Positions 10,218 to 19,660 are shown, numbered from the stretch's first letter. The stretch is DNA of 29,411 nt from Larix sibirica (GCA_004151065.3 NWUY0304731479.1:1-29411); one strand, 5' to 3'. Notes: generated from the letters alone by a model not told the origin. Made by a program: numbers and translations.

Positions 10218-10461
10218 ATGGCTTCTCAAAGTCTTAATTCTCATGTCCCTAGACTAGCTCAAGCAAACAAGCGCAATAAGAATACTATCATTTTTGGAAG
10301 TATGTTACCAAGTTCATATGAATGGAAATGTGATTTATGTAATAATGACAAAATCTTCAAGGGCTCTTACACGAGTCAAGACTCATATCTTGCATGAAGT
10401 GGTAAAGGATGTTGATGTTCGCACACATACTAGAAATCGAGGGGTGAGGACCAATTGATGT
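10218..10461 (+). pseudogene. BED-type zinc-finger fragment (hAT-transposase-like N-terminus)
   Basis: From the ATG at 10218 the frame reads about 40 residues and then SSYEWKCDLCNNDKIFKGSYT. After a one-base shift near 10365 the next frame continues TRVKTHILHEVVKDVDV. W-K-C-x-x-C, then F-K-G-S-Y-T-R-V-K-x-H-I-L-H, is the layout of a BED zinc finger as found at the start of plant hAT transposases and domesticated relatives. The paired Cys and the following His residues are all present. The frame ends at a stop near 10458 and no hAT catalytic or dimerisation region follows. The single frameshift makes it a pseudogene or a misread exon junction. No terminal inverted repeats were seen. Confidence 0.55.
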
Positions 10462-10475
10462 ATAGCCTCATCTAT

Positions 10476-10535
10476 AAAGGCTAATTTTAGATTTGGCATC
10501 ATGTAAAAGGCTAATTTTAGATTTGGCATCATGTA
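10476..10535 (+). repeat. Perfect 30-bp tandem duplication
   Basis: The unit, starting AAAGGCTAATTTTAG and ending CATCATGTA, occurs twice head to tail with no differences (10476-10505 and 10506-10535). Perfect identity suggests a recent slippage event or an assembly artefact. Confidence 0.9.
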
Positions 10536-11299
10536 AATCATCTATGGGAGTTAATATAAACATGTGTTTCCTTCTATAATATCATTTTTATGTTCATGCA
10601 AGATAATGTGTTTATACATATATAGTCAGATCGCACTATGGTCTAAATAACCAGACAAGTGATAAAGCCCCCTCGAATTGTCTATATATATATTGTGTTT
10701 GTTTGTTGCACTATGGATTAAAGGCCAAGGCAAACGACTAATGAATAGTGGTGTACGAAAATGAAAAATCAGGCTATAATTAAAATAATTGATTACTTCC
10801 ATTATATATAAGTTTAGCAAATTGAAATGCCAAGAATAATTATAGTGGATTGATCACGAACTCCTTAGACTAAGGTTTATTTTATTGCAACAAGCCAAAA
10901 ATGGACCCCGTTCTGGCATATCATAAGATGGAAATCATCCGCATATCCTGATAGATAACAGAACGTTATTTCAAAAACATTGAAGATAATGACATGGATG
11001 GCCTCCAGAAAGAGGAATCAGAAATACCTCATATAGTTATTGACTTCATGAAACAAACATAACATATAATGCTATTTGAAAGCATTGACCTTGGACTTGG
11101 TGGTTATTGACTATGGGCACAAACCATAAGAATATGACTATTTGAAAACATAAATTCCCGGACTGAGAAAAATGTTTGCATGTTGTGTTCATTTAACAGG
11201 GGCTTTAGTATCCTATATGCTCAGAATCAACAACACCAACTTGATAAACTAAACCCACAAGCCCAGCATGAATGCCCTTAAACAACGAGCATCTTCAAA
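10536..11299. other. Unassigned AT-rich DNA
   Basis: No open frame with recognisable content. Includes a short TATA alternation near 10681-10692. Nothing else seen. Confidence 0.4.
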
Positions 11300-11370
11300 A
11301 TACTCCCAGTCGGATTTGAACCTGGGTCTTGCCCAGGTAATCCCAACCAGTTACCAATTCCTCTAGATCT
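11300..11370 (-). repeat. tRNA-like relic with A and B boxes
   Basis: On the minus strand: TGGTAACTGGTTGG (A-box-like, complement of 11343-11356), a short stem ACCTGGGCAAGACCCAGG, then GGTTCAAATCC (B box, complement of 11312-11322). The order and spacing fit the D and T arms of a tRNA. Nine A residues lie beyond its 5' side (11372-11380 on the plus strand). It has no complete acceptor stem, so I take it as a tRNA-derived SINE head or pseudogene. The same GATCTAG word flanks the relic at 4512-4590 on the matching side. Confidence 0.5.
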
Positions 11371-11380
11371 TAAAAAAAAA

Positions 11381-12699
11381 TGTTTTAGGACCACGTGTCT
11401 TTTCTTTTTGTCTAATGTTTATTGTTGAATGATAGCAAAGAGTTATAGATGTAGTTGGCAGTTATATAGTGTGCATTAAATATGTTTGTGGTATGTCTGA
11501 GACTTCAGATAGAAATTCTATCCATGTCCATAGTTGAACTTGAGGCTCATCAAGTAGAGATATGTTAAATACACTGAGTGAATCAGTGAAGGCATTCATA
11601 GAGGGGAAGCTAGCAAAATCCTTTACACACTATTTGGTTCCATGATGGCTATACCCAGGCAAAACCAAGTAGATGGGCATCTTTAGATGCTGCCTAAGGA
11701 ACACATAGTAAGCTGAAAAATAGGATGGCAAAAGAACAATAAGGAAGAGAAATTCATGAGACCTTGTGACTGCCAATGTAAGCAAAGCTGGGAAGAGTGA
11801 CAAACCTTGGGACTCAGGCAAGGACTTCAAAAATAGAGCTCATCACCCAATGTCAAAAAAATTCAAGGCAAAATGGATAAAAATACTACACATCTGAGGA
11901 AGATAGCACAGCCTCAGATTTGCAGTTTTAGAATTTAGATGCAATCAAGCTGAAATAATGCCATAAAACCATAACAAAAGTAACATTTATTTGGTGCTTA
12001 ATTAAATAGTGGACAAAGATCTCGTGGCTGTTAATATTATAGAATACCATTCCAAATTGTGTTCAAATATCAGAAAATATTAGCAAGCAATCAATTGGCA
12101 ACTCTCTTTAAGTTATCTTAAAAAAATTGTAGTTCAATCCCTCAAACCGAAACAGCAAGTATTTTAGAAAACACGGTGAGCTTCAAGAAATAACAGCGAT
12201 GGAGTATTGAGTAGAAACAATACCACCTTGAAAGACTCATAGAGGCAATGCATCCTCATATATTGTGCATCAGGAAATTATCTGTTATTGAATGGAATAC
12301 AATAACAAATTGGTAGAGCCAATGCATCCCATCTATTATGGCCTGAATGGATGTTGCTTTTACAGCATTGAATTATGATGGCACAGGCAAACCAATTGCC
12401 CGGCATTCAATTAAAATTTAATCAGAAAAAAGAAAATCAGCAGCAAAGATAAGGTAGTCACAATTCTTTGCACTATTGTAAGGCAGAACAATTGCATGAC
12501 ATCAATGTCTAAGCAACTTTTGTCCAACATGGCAAGAAAGGCAGAAATTGTTTTCAATAGATCCAATTGTCTAAAAGATCCGTTATTCCTTCTGCAATGA
12601 ACACACGGTGATATAGGATAGAACAATTGACATAAAACAAAATATAGAGTCAGAAACCCAATATCTTCATTAGTCCTAAGAACATGTTTTCATCACATA
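11381..12699. other. Unassigned AT-rich DNA
   Basis: Short minus-strand frames at 11630-11830 and 12411-12626 (hydrophobic, no motifs) are not supported as genes. The right end may include the body of the LTR that terminates at 12802. Confidence 0.4.
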
Positions 12700-12802
12700 C
12701 CTTCTTAAGAGTTGATAGTTGTCCCTCCACTAGCTAAATGACTAGCTAACAAATGTGCTAACCACTAATTAATTAGATGTGCTAACTAACCACTAATTAA
12801 CA
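12700..12802 (-). repeat. Start of a minus-strand gypsy LTR (right edge defined)
   Basis: Read on the minus strand the DNA begins TGTTAATTAGTGG immediately after a polypurine tract, as an LTR should. It holds an imperfect tandem pair of GTGCTAACCACTAATTAA-like units. The far end of the LTR is not definable and no partner copy was found. Confidence 0.5.
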
Positions 12803-12818
12803 TTTCGTCCCCTCTGGG
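12803..12818 (-). other. Polypurine tract of a minus-strand gypsy remnant
   Basis: On the minus strand the sequence reads CCAGAGGGGACGAAA, next to the TGTTAATTAG LTR start. Confidence 0.55.
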
Positions 12819-13080
12819 GAACAAAGTGAACCCACTATCTGCTGTAAATGAGAAAATTCCTGCTGGAAAGCTGCCAAAGAAAACCATTTAGCTTTGAAAG
12901 ACATGGTGGGCTTCCTTCCCACCAAGTAGGAAGCGGTTTGTAGTGTCTTATGGTTCATGTTTTGATGTCCAGCAGTGTATCTTCAGTAAGTGGTGGTTGG
13001 GATTTCTGGAATGCTATCCACTGGGTGGAGCACTTCTGTTTCTTCCTCTAAACTGGAGTACTTTGTAGAGTTTCCTAAAG
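12819..13080 (-). pseudogene. C-terminal tail of a gypsy polyprotein (chromodomain-like)
   Basis: The minus-strand frame encodes EVLHPVDSIPEIPTTTY, a stop, and then, after a gap, MSFKAKWFSLAAFQQEFSHL, ending close to the polypurine tract. H-P-V-D and A-K-W-...-F-x-x-x-F-x-H-L sit in the same order and spacing as in the tail at 9064-9240, placing this in the same broad gypsy lineage, at the 3' end of the polyprotein. No integrase or RT belonging to it is visible to the right, so the element is truncated or its remainder has decayed past recognition. Confidence 0.6.
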
Positions 13081-13439
13081 GCCGGGAAAGAGACAGTGTC
13101 CATGTATTTTGTTAGCAGCTCACTGACAACACAATCACACTTACTAGATCTCACAACATTCAGCTTGGTATGATTGAGGCCCTGGATACAGTCCCCTTGA
13201 ACGCTTCCACCTCATACCTACTAGATCTACACTCTTTAGCAAGCTTCGTCATTTTTTATGTATGCATTTGGAGCAATTAACATGCTCGCTTGCTTGGTAT
13301 GGGGGTCACTTTAATATTGGTGTTCATCAACTTAGCACCACATCCACTTTCTAGGTTATGGCATGGCCTCTTTTGCTAACATTTTCAATGTTGTAACATC
13401 CTTGTACAACTCCCTACACTACTCGAAAGCATACACTCA
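13081..13439. other. Unassigned DNA between two gypsy remnants
   Basis: No coding motif recognised on either strand. The word TACTAGATCT occurs twice (near 13143 and 13218). Confidence 0.35.
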
Positions 13440-13620
13440 ACAATCACCAGATAATGTTGTGAGGTCAAGGGGGTTGTAATCCACTTGTAGCACCCCTACA
13501 CCACTGCAAAGCAGATCGAGGGCATCACCCTCACTAGGTGTGAGGGGCAGTGCCCCAGCTAGGATCAAGGGGCAGTGCCCCTTGATGCCAAGGACCACAA
13601 GACTGTGTTCTACTTAATTT
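13440..13620 (+). repeat. Hairpin-rich, GC-richer LTR-like segment
   Basis: Holds clustered palindromes: GAGGG-CATCA-CCCTC (about 13518-13532), GGGGCAGTGCCCC (13544-13556) and a 23-base near-perfect palindrome with 11-base arms at 13564-13586 containing the same core. It lies about 100 bases before the gag of the second gypsy element, where the 5' LTR or leader is expected. Similar GGGGCAG-GCCCC repeats are common in plant LTRs and leaders. No matching 3' LTR was found, so LTR identity is inferred from position only. Confidence 0.4.
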
Positions 13621-14136
13621 GTTGCTTCTTCTTGTAGGAATTTCTCTGTGATTTGAAGAAAGATAGACAAGTCGTGGATAAGTCATTGGGTTGTTCCTAG
13701 ATCTGATCTAAATGGCTCTAAGAGGTGGTGCATGAGAGGAATCGATACTTGAATCATCCAATAACAATTCTCTTGAGTAGTTCATTGAAAACCAGAGTTG
13801 ATTTGACACAGAAAATAGTGAGATCCTTCCAAAAGGTTCTCTCGCAAAATTGTCCTCAAGCAAACCCGATAACACCAATTTATTTCCAAGTGGAAGGCAA
13901 GGTCCAGATTCTTGAGCTTGATGGCAGCTTCAATGGTGAGAAGCTTGACACTGGGTTGTGCAATGTAGAGGTATACCTCAAGACTCTGCCTAAGATTATT
14001 GATGTGTAGAAGATCCTAATTGTAGAGGTCATATGGACGAGATTGTCATAGATTGGTGGAATAATCACCAAAGTTTGTTGGCTTTTAAAGAAAGGAAAAT
14101 CCCACAATGGAATGATTTCAAACCTGTTGTGCAAAC

Positions 14137-14154
14137 AAAGTTCTCCTCTTGGGT
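14137..14154 (+). repeat. Target-site duplication, left copy (18 bp)
   Basis: AAAGTTCTCCTCTTGGGT is identical to 14394-14411 and flanks the SINE. It is part of the gag coding sequence. Confidence 0.9.
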
Positions 14155-14393
14155 TCAAATCCCACAGCATGGTTGGTTTCAATGGGCATCGTTCTGCATG
14201 GCGACCCGAGTTCGAACCCTGTAAGGTAGCTAGGAGCAGACACTTAAAATCCAGCCTGCTAATGGTTGGTGTAGCCCAGGCCGGGTGTGATCCTCGGGTG
14301 ATTTTGATGGCTTAGATGCCCCTGGGTCATGGTTTCTTAGACCACACGCTAGTCTCGCAAGTCATGGAGAAACTAGCAAACAAAACAAAACAA
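14155..14393 (+). mobile_element. SINE insertion (tRNA-derived, about 239 bp)
   Basis: A non-gag segment bounded by perfect 18-bp direct repeats. Near the 5' end it carries an A-box-like TGGTTTCAATGGG (14174-14186) and a B box GAGTTCGAACCCTG (14208-14221), the internal RNA polymerase III promoter of tRNA-derived SINEs. The body is GC-richer than the surroundings. The 3' end is an A-rich (AAAAC)n-type tail at about 14378-14393. The long, staggered-cut-sized TSD and A-rich tail indicate LINE-machinery retroposition. It has no coding capacity. I cannot assign it to a named family. Confidence 0.9.
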
Positions 14394-14411
14394 AAAGTTC
14401 TCCTCTTGGGT
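14394..14411 (+). repeat. Target-site duplication, right copy (18 bp)
   Basis: Identical 18-mer to 14137-14154. The gag frame resumes from here. Confidence 0.9.
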
Positions 14412-14875
14412 ATTCGACAAATCTATTGGCTTCAACTCAAACAACTTCCCAAGCAATTAGGTCAATAATACATTGAGCAATTCAACAAGCTTTGAGTCAA
14501 GCTAGGAATTTCGAATCCAGAAGAGGCACTCACAATCAAGTTTTTTTCTAGCTTAGTTGCTAGTATTAGAAATGAACTACTTATGTTTGAAGCAAATTCT
14601 TTGGACGAAGCATATAAGATATCCATGGTTGTTGAAACCAAAATTGGATCTAACTTTGTGAAAAAGAGTTTTGACAATATCAATACTTTTTCTACAATGT
14701 TCAAATTCTTCCACCTCCAAGATTTCATCCAACCCTGACGGATGACGAAAGGATTAAGGCCATCCCTCCTCATTTGTTGGTAAAGGAAAGAAAGGTTTGG
14801 TCATTCTACTGATGAGTGTAGAGCTCCCAAGGCCAACAGAGAGTCTAAGGCTCTTCACAAAACAACCTAAACATA

Positions 14876-15400
14876 TTGATATATGCAAAGTCCCAACCTG
14901 AAGATGTAGAGATTACAATTGTCAATTTGATCGCTCCAAATACACAGTTTATTATAATGACTAGAGAGAATACAGCCATTCTGAAGGAAGACCTCTTCAA
15001 ACAAAATTCTTTCGTACAAGGTCACTTAGTTTCTCTAATCATTGATAATGGTAGTCAAAAGAACCTAGATCTCAAAAAGTTCATTTTAGAGTTGCAACTT
15101 CCAACAACCCATCCTACTCCCTATCACCTAGATTGGGTTAAAGATGTTGGGAACCCTACATTGGTAACAAGGCAATGTGTAATAACTTTTTCCATTGAAC
15201 CCTTCAAGGATATTGTTCATTGTGATGTCACTCAACTATATTGCTCTAAATTAATCCTTGGGAATCCCTATCAATATGATCGACATGCCATTCATGATGG
15301 ATGGAAAAACACCCGTCAACTCCAAAAAGATGGTAAGTATACAAACTCATATTTGCTTCTTCGTTTCCCAAGTCTCCTTTGCTTTTCGGAAAGAAAATAG
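14876..15400 (+). pseudogene. Retropepsin-like protease region of the second gypsy element
   Basis: A 174-residue open frame, the longest in the window. Residues about 43-65 carry LFKQNSFVQGHLVSLIIDNG followed by SQKNL, the protease active-site strand, with D-N-G (codons 15044-15052) in place of D-[S/T]-G. Residues about 119-139 read DIVHCDVTQL...LILGNPYQYDRHA, the C-terminal conserved strand, followed by the linker to RT. Length and order agree with a gypsy protease plus linker. The next domain, RT, follows in another frame. The frame starts inside the polyprotein, so the ATG at 14876 is nominal. Confidence 0.82.
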
Positions 15401-15579
15401 TGAAACAGGTTTATCTCAATGAGTTCTTAACACTTGGTATTATTTGACAAACCAAAGAAGACAACATAGGGAAGCTCCCTTCTTCAAAGATTTAGGCTAT
15501 CATAGGCTCTTGTTTAGATGTTTACAAAGAACCTACAAGGCTACCTCCTCTTTGAACCAACTAGCACAACATTGATTTG

Positions 15580-16085
15580 GTTCCAAGTTCCTCATATCCC
15601 ATTCTTCTGCATATCACACCACACCTATCAAGAGTTCAAAGGTTGAGAAGCAATTCCAAAAACTTCTTGAATATCAAAAGATCCATCCTAGCACTTCTCT
15701 CTGTGGTTCTCTAGTTCTCATTGTACTTAATAAAAAGCAAACATAATGGAAATTATGCATAAATTATAGAGCATTGAATAAGATCACTGTGAAAAATCAA
15801 TACCTGTCGTCTAGGATTAATGATCTCATAGACCAGTGGTAGGGGGCCAAACATTTCAAAAAAACTGGTCCACTTCTAGCTATCATCGGGTTCCTATGAA
15901 CCCTTCAATTTCTAGAATTAAGCTTTCAAAAACTAAACATGGGCCATATGAGTGACTAGTCATACTTTTTGGTCTTCTTGATGCTCCAATGACAATCATG
16001 AGAATTATCAATGACATATTTCCCCCACATTCAGGAAAATTTATAGTGGTACATTTGGTTGATATATTGGTCCATAACAATAGCT
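15580..16085 (+). pseudogene. Reverse transcriptase remnant of the second gypsy element
   Basis: Motifs in order: KVEKQFQKLLEYQKIHPSTS with GSLVLIV (about 15640-15730), [14 protein letters not shown] (about 15762-15803), and a short decayed stretch around 15850. A minus-strand frame at 15883-16080 is only a shadow. Near 16043-16075 the sequence VVHLVDILVHN stands where Y-x-D-D-I-L is expected. Tyr is His and the first Asp is Val (16058-16060), so the site is dead. Several stops interrupt the frame. Confidence 0.8.
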
Positions 16086-16114
16086 AGGAAGACCATCTTT
16101 AGCATGTTTAGATC

Positions 16115-16215
16115 ATCGATTGAAAAAATATTCCAAAAGCTTCTTGACTATGTTAAGTTATGTCCTTGCACTTCTCCTTGTGGTTCTCTGGTTCTCATCA
16201 TACCTAGGAAATATC
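16115..16215 (+). repeat. Second copy of the RT opening segment
   Basis: Encodes KIFQKLLDYVKLCPCTSPCG followed by SLVLII, a diverged repeat of 15640-15730 placed about 480 bases downstream. Similarity stops near 16210, shortly before the copia LTR. Confidence 0.75.
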
Positions 16216-16239
16216 ACAAAAAATCGAGCACATAAATAG

Positions 16240-16482
16240 ACCAAGAATAACTTGAAAGAGTTATCATAAGGTATTGCAAAGATGAGAAAACGAAATATTT
16301 CTTATATAGGGTTATAATGAGATCGAGTCAATCCACTTTATGAATGTGGGATAGACTGAGAAATACAATAAAGCGACATAAAGTATAAAAGAGTAAAATA
16401 ACATAAAGTCGAAAGTGACTTTATTAATACCTAAGTCTAATATCTAATTGACCATTATATAAACTAAGTTATACTTTTAACA
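16240..16482 (-). repeat. 3' LTR of the copia element
   Basis: On the minus strand it starts TGTTAAAAGTATAAC directly after the polypurine tract. A TATA word (CCTATATAAG, complement of about 16301-16310) lies some 175 bases in. The distal end is unclear, as no terminal CA is evident before gypsy DNA begins. No second copy was found in the window. Confidence 0.6.
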
Positions 16483-16492
16483 CCCTCCCTTA
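16483..16492 (-). other. Polypurine tract of the copia element
   Basis: Minus strand AAGGGAGGG sits next to the TGTTAAAAG LTR start, and it lies just beyond the polyprotein's C-terminal coding region. Confidence 0.75.
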
Positions 16493-17102
16493 ATGGTCAA
16501 TCTACTAACTACACCAAGTTTATATCGAAATTTTACATGCTTTTTAGGACCCAAAGACTTGGTGAAAATGTTTGTAGTTTGGTCTTACGTGGGAAAACAC
16601 TACAACTCAACAATTCCATCTTCTACAAGTCGTTTGATGAAGTGGCAGTGTATCTCAACGTGCTTGGTGCGCTAGTCGAAGACTATATTCTTGCCTAGTT
16701 TTAGCACCCCTTGATTGCCGCAAAGTAGGGCTGTCAACTTTATCTGTTGCTTCATATCCGAAAGCATCCTCCGAAGCTAAATTGCCCCGCATGCTCCTTT
16801 CACTACTCCTCGATATTCTTCTTCTATTGGTGAAAGGGATACTACCTATTGCTTCTTGTTGGTCCATGTGTCTGCATTGTGCCAAGGCTGAATACATATC
16901 CAGAGGTTGATTTTCTATCATCCACACAACTTCCCGAATTTGAATCTACATATCCACACAAGCTAAGATATTTGGTTATGTTGTTCAAAATGCCAAAGTC
17001 AAGTGTCCCTTTCACATATCTCAACACCCTCTTCGATGCAATCAAATGCTCTACTTTTGGTGTTGTCACAAATCTGGGAATGAAGTTCACAGCATAACTC
17101 AA
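16493..17102 (-). pseudogene. Copia RNase H remnant
   Basis: The frame from 17102 reads about 20 residues to RVLRYVKGTLDFGI, then GYVDSNSGSCVDDRKSTSGY followed by VFSLG, the RNase H opening of copia elements with D-D-R-K-S-T-S-G-Y. After a frame change the next piece (16655-16927) contains EAIGSIPFT and SRSSERSMRGNLA-like residues in a shifted reading. Further on come RTKHVEIHCHFIK and FTKSL-like residues close to the polypurine tract, the normal C-terminus (T-K-H-I-D-I-x-x-H-F and D-x-x-T-K). Frameshifts at about 16850 and 16680 and some stops inactivate it. Confidence 0.85.
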
Positions 17103-18048
17103 GCCTATTGGTTGTAAGATATATCCAGCTAGCCACTAGTTTCCTGTAGATTGACTCATTAATTGCCTCAAAGTCAGCCTTCACTTAAACTTTCAGCCCT
17201 TTCTCCATAGGTGTAGACCAGATCTTGCAATCTGTAATTCTAAACTTGTCAAGCAAACTCTTAGCATATTTTGTTTGAGACAAAAATGTTGCTACATGTT
17301 TGCCATACTTCTACACCCACACAATAATGTAGTAGGCCTAGATCAATCATGTCAATAGCTTTGCCCATGTTTGATTTTATCTATTAAATCATGTTTGCCT
17401 CACTACCTGTAATAATGATGTCATCTACATAAATGACTAATCAAATGATATCATTACCAATGCTTTTGATGTATAGGTTGGCATTTGAAGAACTCTATTG
17501 GAACCCCTGCTCAACGAAGTACTTGTTAAACTGGATGTACCATACCCTTGCTACCCGCTTCAGGCCATATAGAACCTTCTTTAATATGTAAACAAAATGC
17601 TCCTTACCTGAAAATTCAAATCCCCGTGTCTAACACATATATAATTCTGCCTCAAAATATTCGTTGAGGAAGGCACCCTTCACGTCCATTTGATGGACCT
17701 TCTAGCCACACTGTGCTACCAAGGCTAAAACTAGTCAAATGGTGCTCATCTTTGTTATAGGAGCAAAGGTCTCCTCGTAATCAATGGCCTCTTGCTCAGA
17801 GAACCCTTTGACTACCAATCAGCCTTATAATTGTCAAGTGTACCAACTGCCTTGTACTTGACCTTGTACAGCCATTTGCAACTAATGGGTTTCTTCTTTT
17901 GTGGAACAGCTGTGAGATCCCAAGTTTGATTTTTCATCAAACTTCCATGATCAGCAATCATAGCCTTCTTTTTAGATCTCCCTTTAGCTTCATCGAACAC
18001 TTGTAGCTGGAATACTTCATGAACAATGGCCATAAGAGCAAAGTTCAC
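17103..18048 (-). pseudogene. Copia reverse transcriptase (RVT_2) remnant
   Basis: The frame from 18048 contains SLMKNQTWDLTAVPQKKKPI followed by SCKWLYKVKYKAVGTLDNYKA, the copia RT opening with N-x-T-W-x-L and K-W-x-Y-K-x-K. Further along the minus strand, frames change several times. Near 17408-17440 one frame reads VIYVDDIIITG, so the catalytic Y-V-D-D box (complement of 17420-17431) is intact. Near 17250 comes the LSQTKYAKSLLDKF block. Stops and at least three frameshifts separate the blocks. Confidence 0.87.
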
Positions 18049-18299
18049 TATGTTGGGTTTTTGTTTGCTTTTTCCTCTTGATGATTCTCCCTCGATTATT
18101 TTTGTTGCTCAAAGATCTCCAATGGCATTGTGCCACCACTTGGGTTTCTTATTGGGAAACTCCTCATCCAAGTTCGTATCATCACTGGATCTTGAGTTGC
18201 TTGTACCTATGTCACCCGAATGTTGATTTGGGCTATGTGGACCAAAAATTACCGAACTGGGTCTTAGTGACTCCTTAGAATGTTCAGAATTTTCCCCTC

Positions 18300-19110
18300 A
18301 TTTAGGTGGATCTATCTAAAGCAGAACACATGAATCCTAATCATGATGGGAAGCTCCATGGTAATTTTGAACTCTGAAGAAGAAGAATGGAACGGTCCAA
18401 CTTCCTCATCAACTATGACATCTCTACTAAAGCTCACCAAATCGATTTCCGCATCAATCAAATTGTAGGATTTATGAATGTCATTGTACCTTGAAAGCAT
18501 CAATTTCTTGCTCTTAGGTTTTAGTTTGGTTCTATTCTCATCTGCAATCCAGGTATATGCAGTAGAATCAAAAACCTTAAGATTACCGACTTTGGTCTTC
18601 CTCCCAAACCATGCTTCCTTAGGGGTCTTCTGCTTCACTGCCATCATTGAAGATTTGTTCAACAAATATACTATTGTGAACACTACCTCAACCCAAAACA
18701 TGTTGGGAACAGACTTGGTTCTACATCATTCATCTGACCATCTTCGTGACTGTGATTCCATCTCTCAACCACTCCATTCTGCTATGGAGTGTAAGGTGTA
18801 CCATATTGTCTTTGGATCCCATGTCTAGCACAAAAACGTTTGAAGTCTTTGGAACAAATTTCTCCACCACTATCATATCCAAGAGTGGTTATAGAACAAA
18901 CAAACTCTTTTACTACAAATGCTTTAAATTTTGAAATTAATTATTGGGTTTTAACTTCAAAAAGTACACCCACATCTTCCTACTATAATCATCAACAAAT
19001 AGAAGGAAATACCTAGCACCAATGATTGACGTCATGTTCATTGGTCCACATATGTCTACATGAACCAACTAAAGGACTTCTGTTGCTCTCTAAGCTTTTC
19101 CTTCGCCAAA
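18300..19110 (-). pseudogene. Copia integrase remnant
   Basis: Near 19025-19060 the minus strand encodes VDMWTN, near the first catalytic Asp. Around 18830-18890 it reads LGYDSGGEICSKDFKRFC, with Asp in the usual S-D-x-G-G-E motif region. Then RQYGTPYTP, a stop, and QNGVVER near 18763-18785, with the catalytic Glu kept. The 129-residue frame at 18312-18701 covers LNKSSMMAVKQKTPKEAWFG and KPKSKKLMLSRY, the C-terminal part (P-x-E-A-W and the K-x-K-x-x-F-x-G-Y analogue). The three acidic positions are present, but stops and frameshifts kill the ORF. Confidence 0.85.
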
Positions 19111-19200
19111 TGGCATTTTGTGTTACTTACATAACTACCAAGCTCTACATGCTTCCTAAATCTTATGTTGGATGTCTGGAAATCCATATACTAGATTCTC

Positions 19201-19660
19201 TCAAACCAACTGAAAGAGGTAGGTGAGGTTGAGGGGCCCATACCACAAATGCCAGTGTGTATTGATGTCTAATGCCCTCTTGGCTAAATGCATGCTCCTT
19301 GAGACCAATCCATTGTTGAGTAGTTGAAATAGTCCATGATCCTCCACACCATGAACAATGGTCTTTTGAGTCTCCTTATCAACTACATAACATTTATGAT
19401 TGCTAAAGTTGACAGCAAGTTGAGGACAATGTCTCATAATCTGACTAACTAAGAGCATATCAAATTCCATACCTAGCACATAATGCACATTTAGGAAAAT
19501 CAACATGTTTCCTCCAAACAAAATCTACACACTTCCTTTCCCAACAGCCATGTACTCTTCACCACCACCAAAGATCACTAAGTCTTTAGACACTGGGAGT
19601 GTACTCCATGAATCGGTCTTATCTGTTGGTAAAATGGAAAGATGCACCTAAGTCGATGAC
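19201..19660 (-). pseudogene. Copia protease and GAG-pre-integrase remnant
   Basis: Near 19630-19660 the minus strand encodes VIDLGASFHFTNR. The catalytic D-S-G-A of copia proteases is D-L-G-A here (about 19646-19654). The 106-residue frame at 19201-19521 begins MFGGNMLIFLNVHYVLGMEF, like the L-x-x-V-x-Y-V-P strand. It continues to LVSQIM and, near its end, HWHLWYGPLNL, the degraded L-W-H-x-R-L-G-H-x-x GAG-pre-integrase motif. Confidence 0.82.

Larger units (their letters stand above)
13725..14830 (+). pseudogene. gag of the second gypsy element, interrupted by a SINE
   Basis: From 13725 the frame carries a V-E-G-K-V-Q-I-L-x-x-D-G-S-F block, then E-K-L-D and N-V-E-V-Y-L. From 14033 it reads DEIVIDWWNNHQ and then WNDFKPVVQTKFSSW, the W-W helix and W-x-x-F-K core. 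The SINE then intervenes. After it the frame picks up in LGISNPEEALTIKFFSSLV (from about 14498) and MFEANSLDEAYKI (from about 14584). These are the successive parts of the plant gypsy capsid. A zinc-knuckle region near 14780-14830 is unreadable. Removing the insert and one TSD restores a continuous gag alignment. Scattered stops remain, so it is a pseudogene. Confidence 0.8.
13620..16215 (+). mobile_element. Second Ty3/gypsy element, 3'-truncated
   Basis: On the plus strand: gag (13725-14830, split by a SINE), protease (14876-15400), RT (15580-16085), then a second copy of the RT start (16115-16215). RNase H, integrase and a 3' LTR are missing, and the sequence stops where minus-strand copia DNA begins. 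No clear PBS was found. Stops and frameshifts occur throughout, but gag and protease are more readable than in the element at 4612-9509. Confidence 0.82.

Noticed and set aside
16849-17097. 82-residue plus-strand frame
   Set aside because: Antisense shadow of the copia RNase H frame, which has clear motifs on the minus strand.
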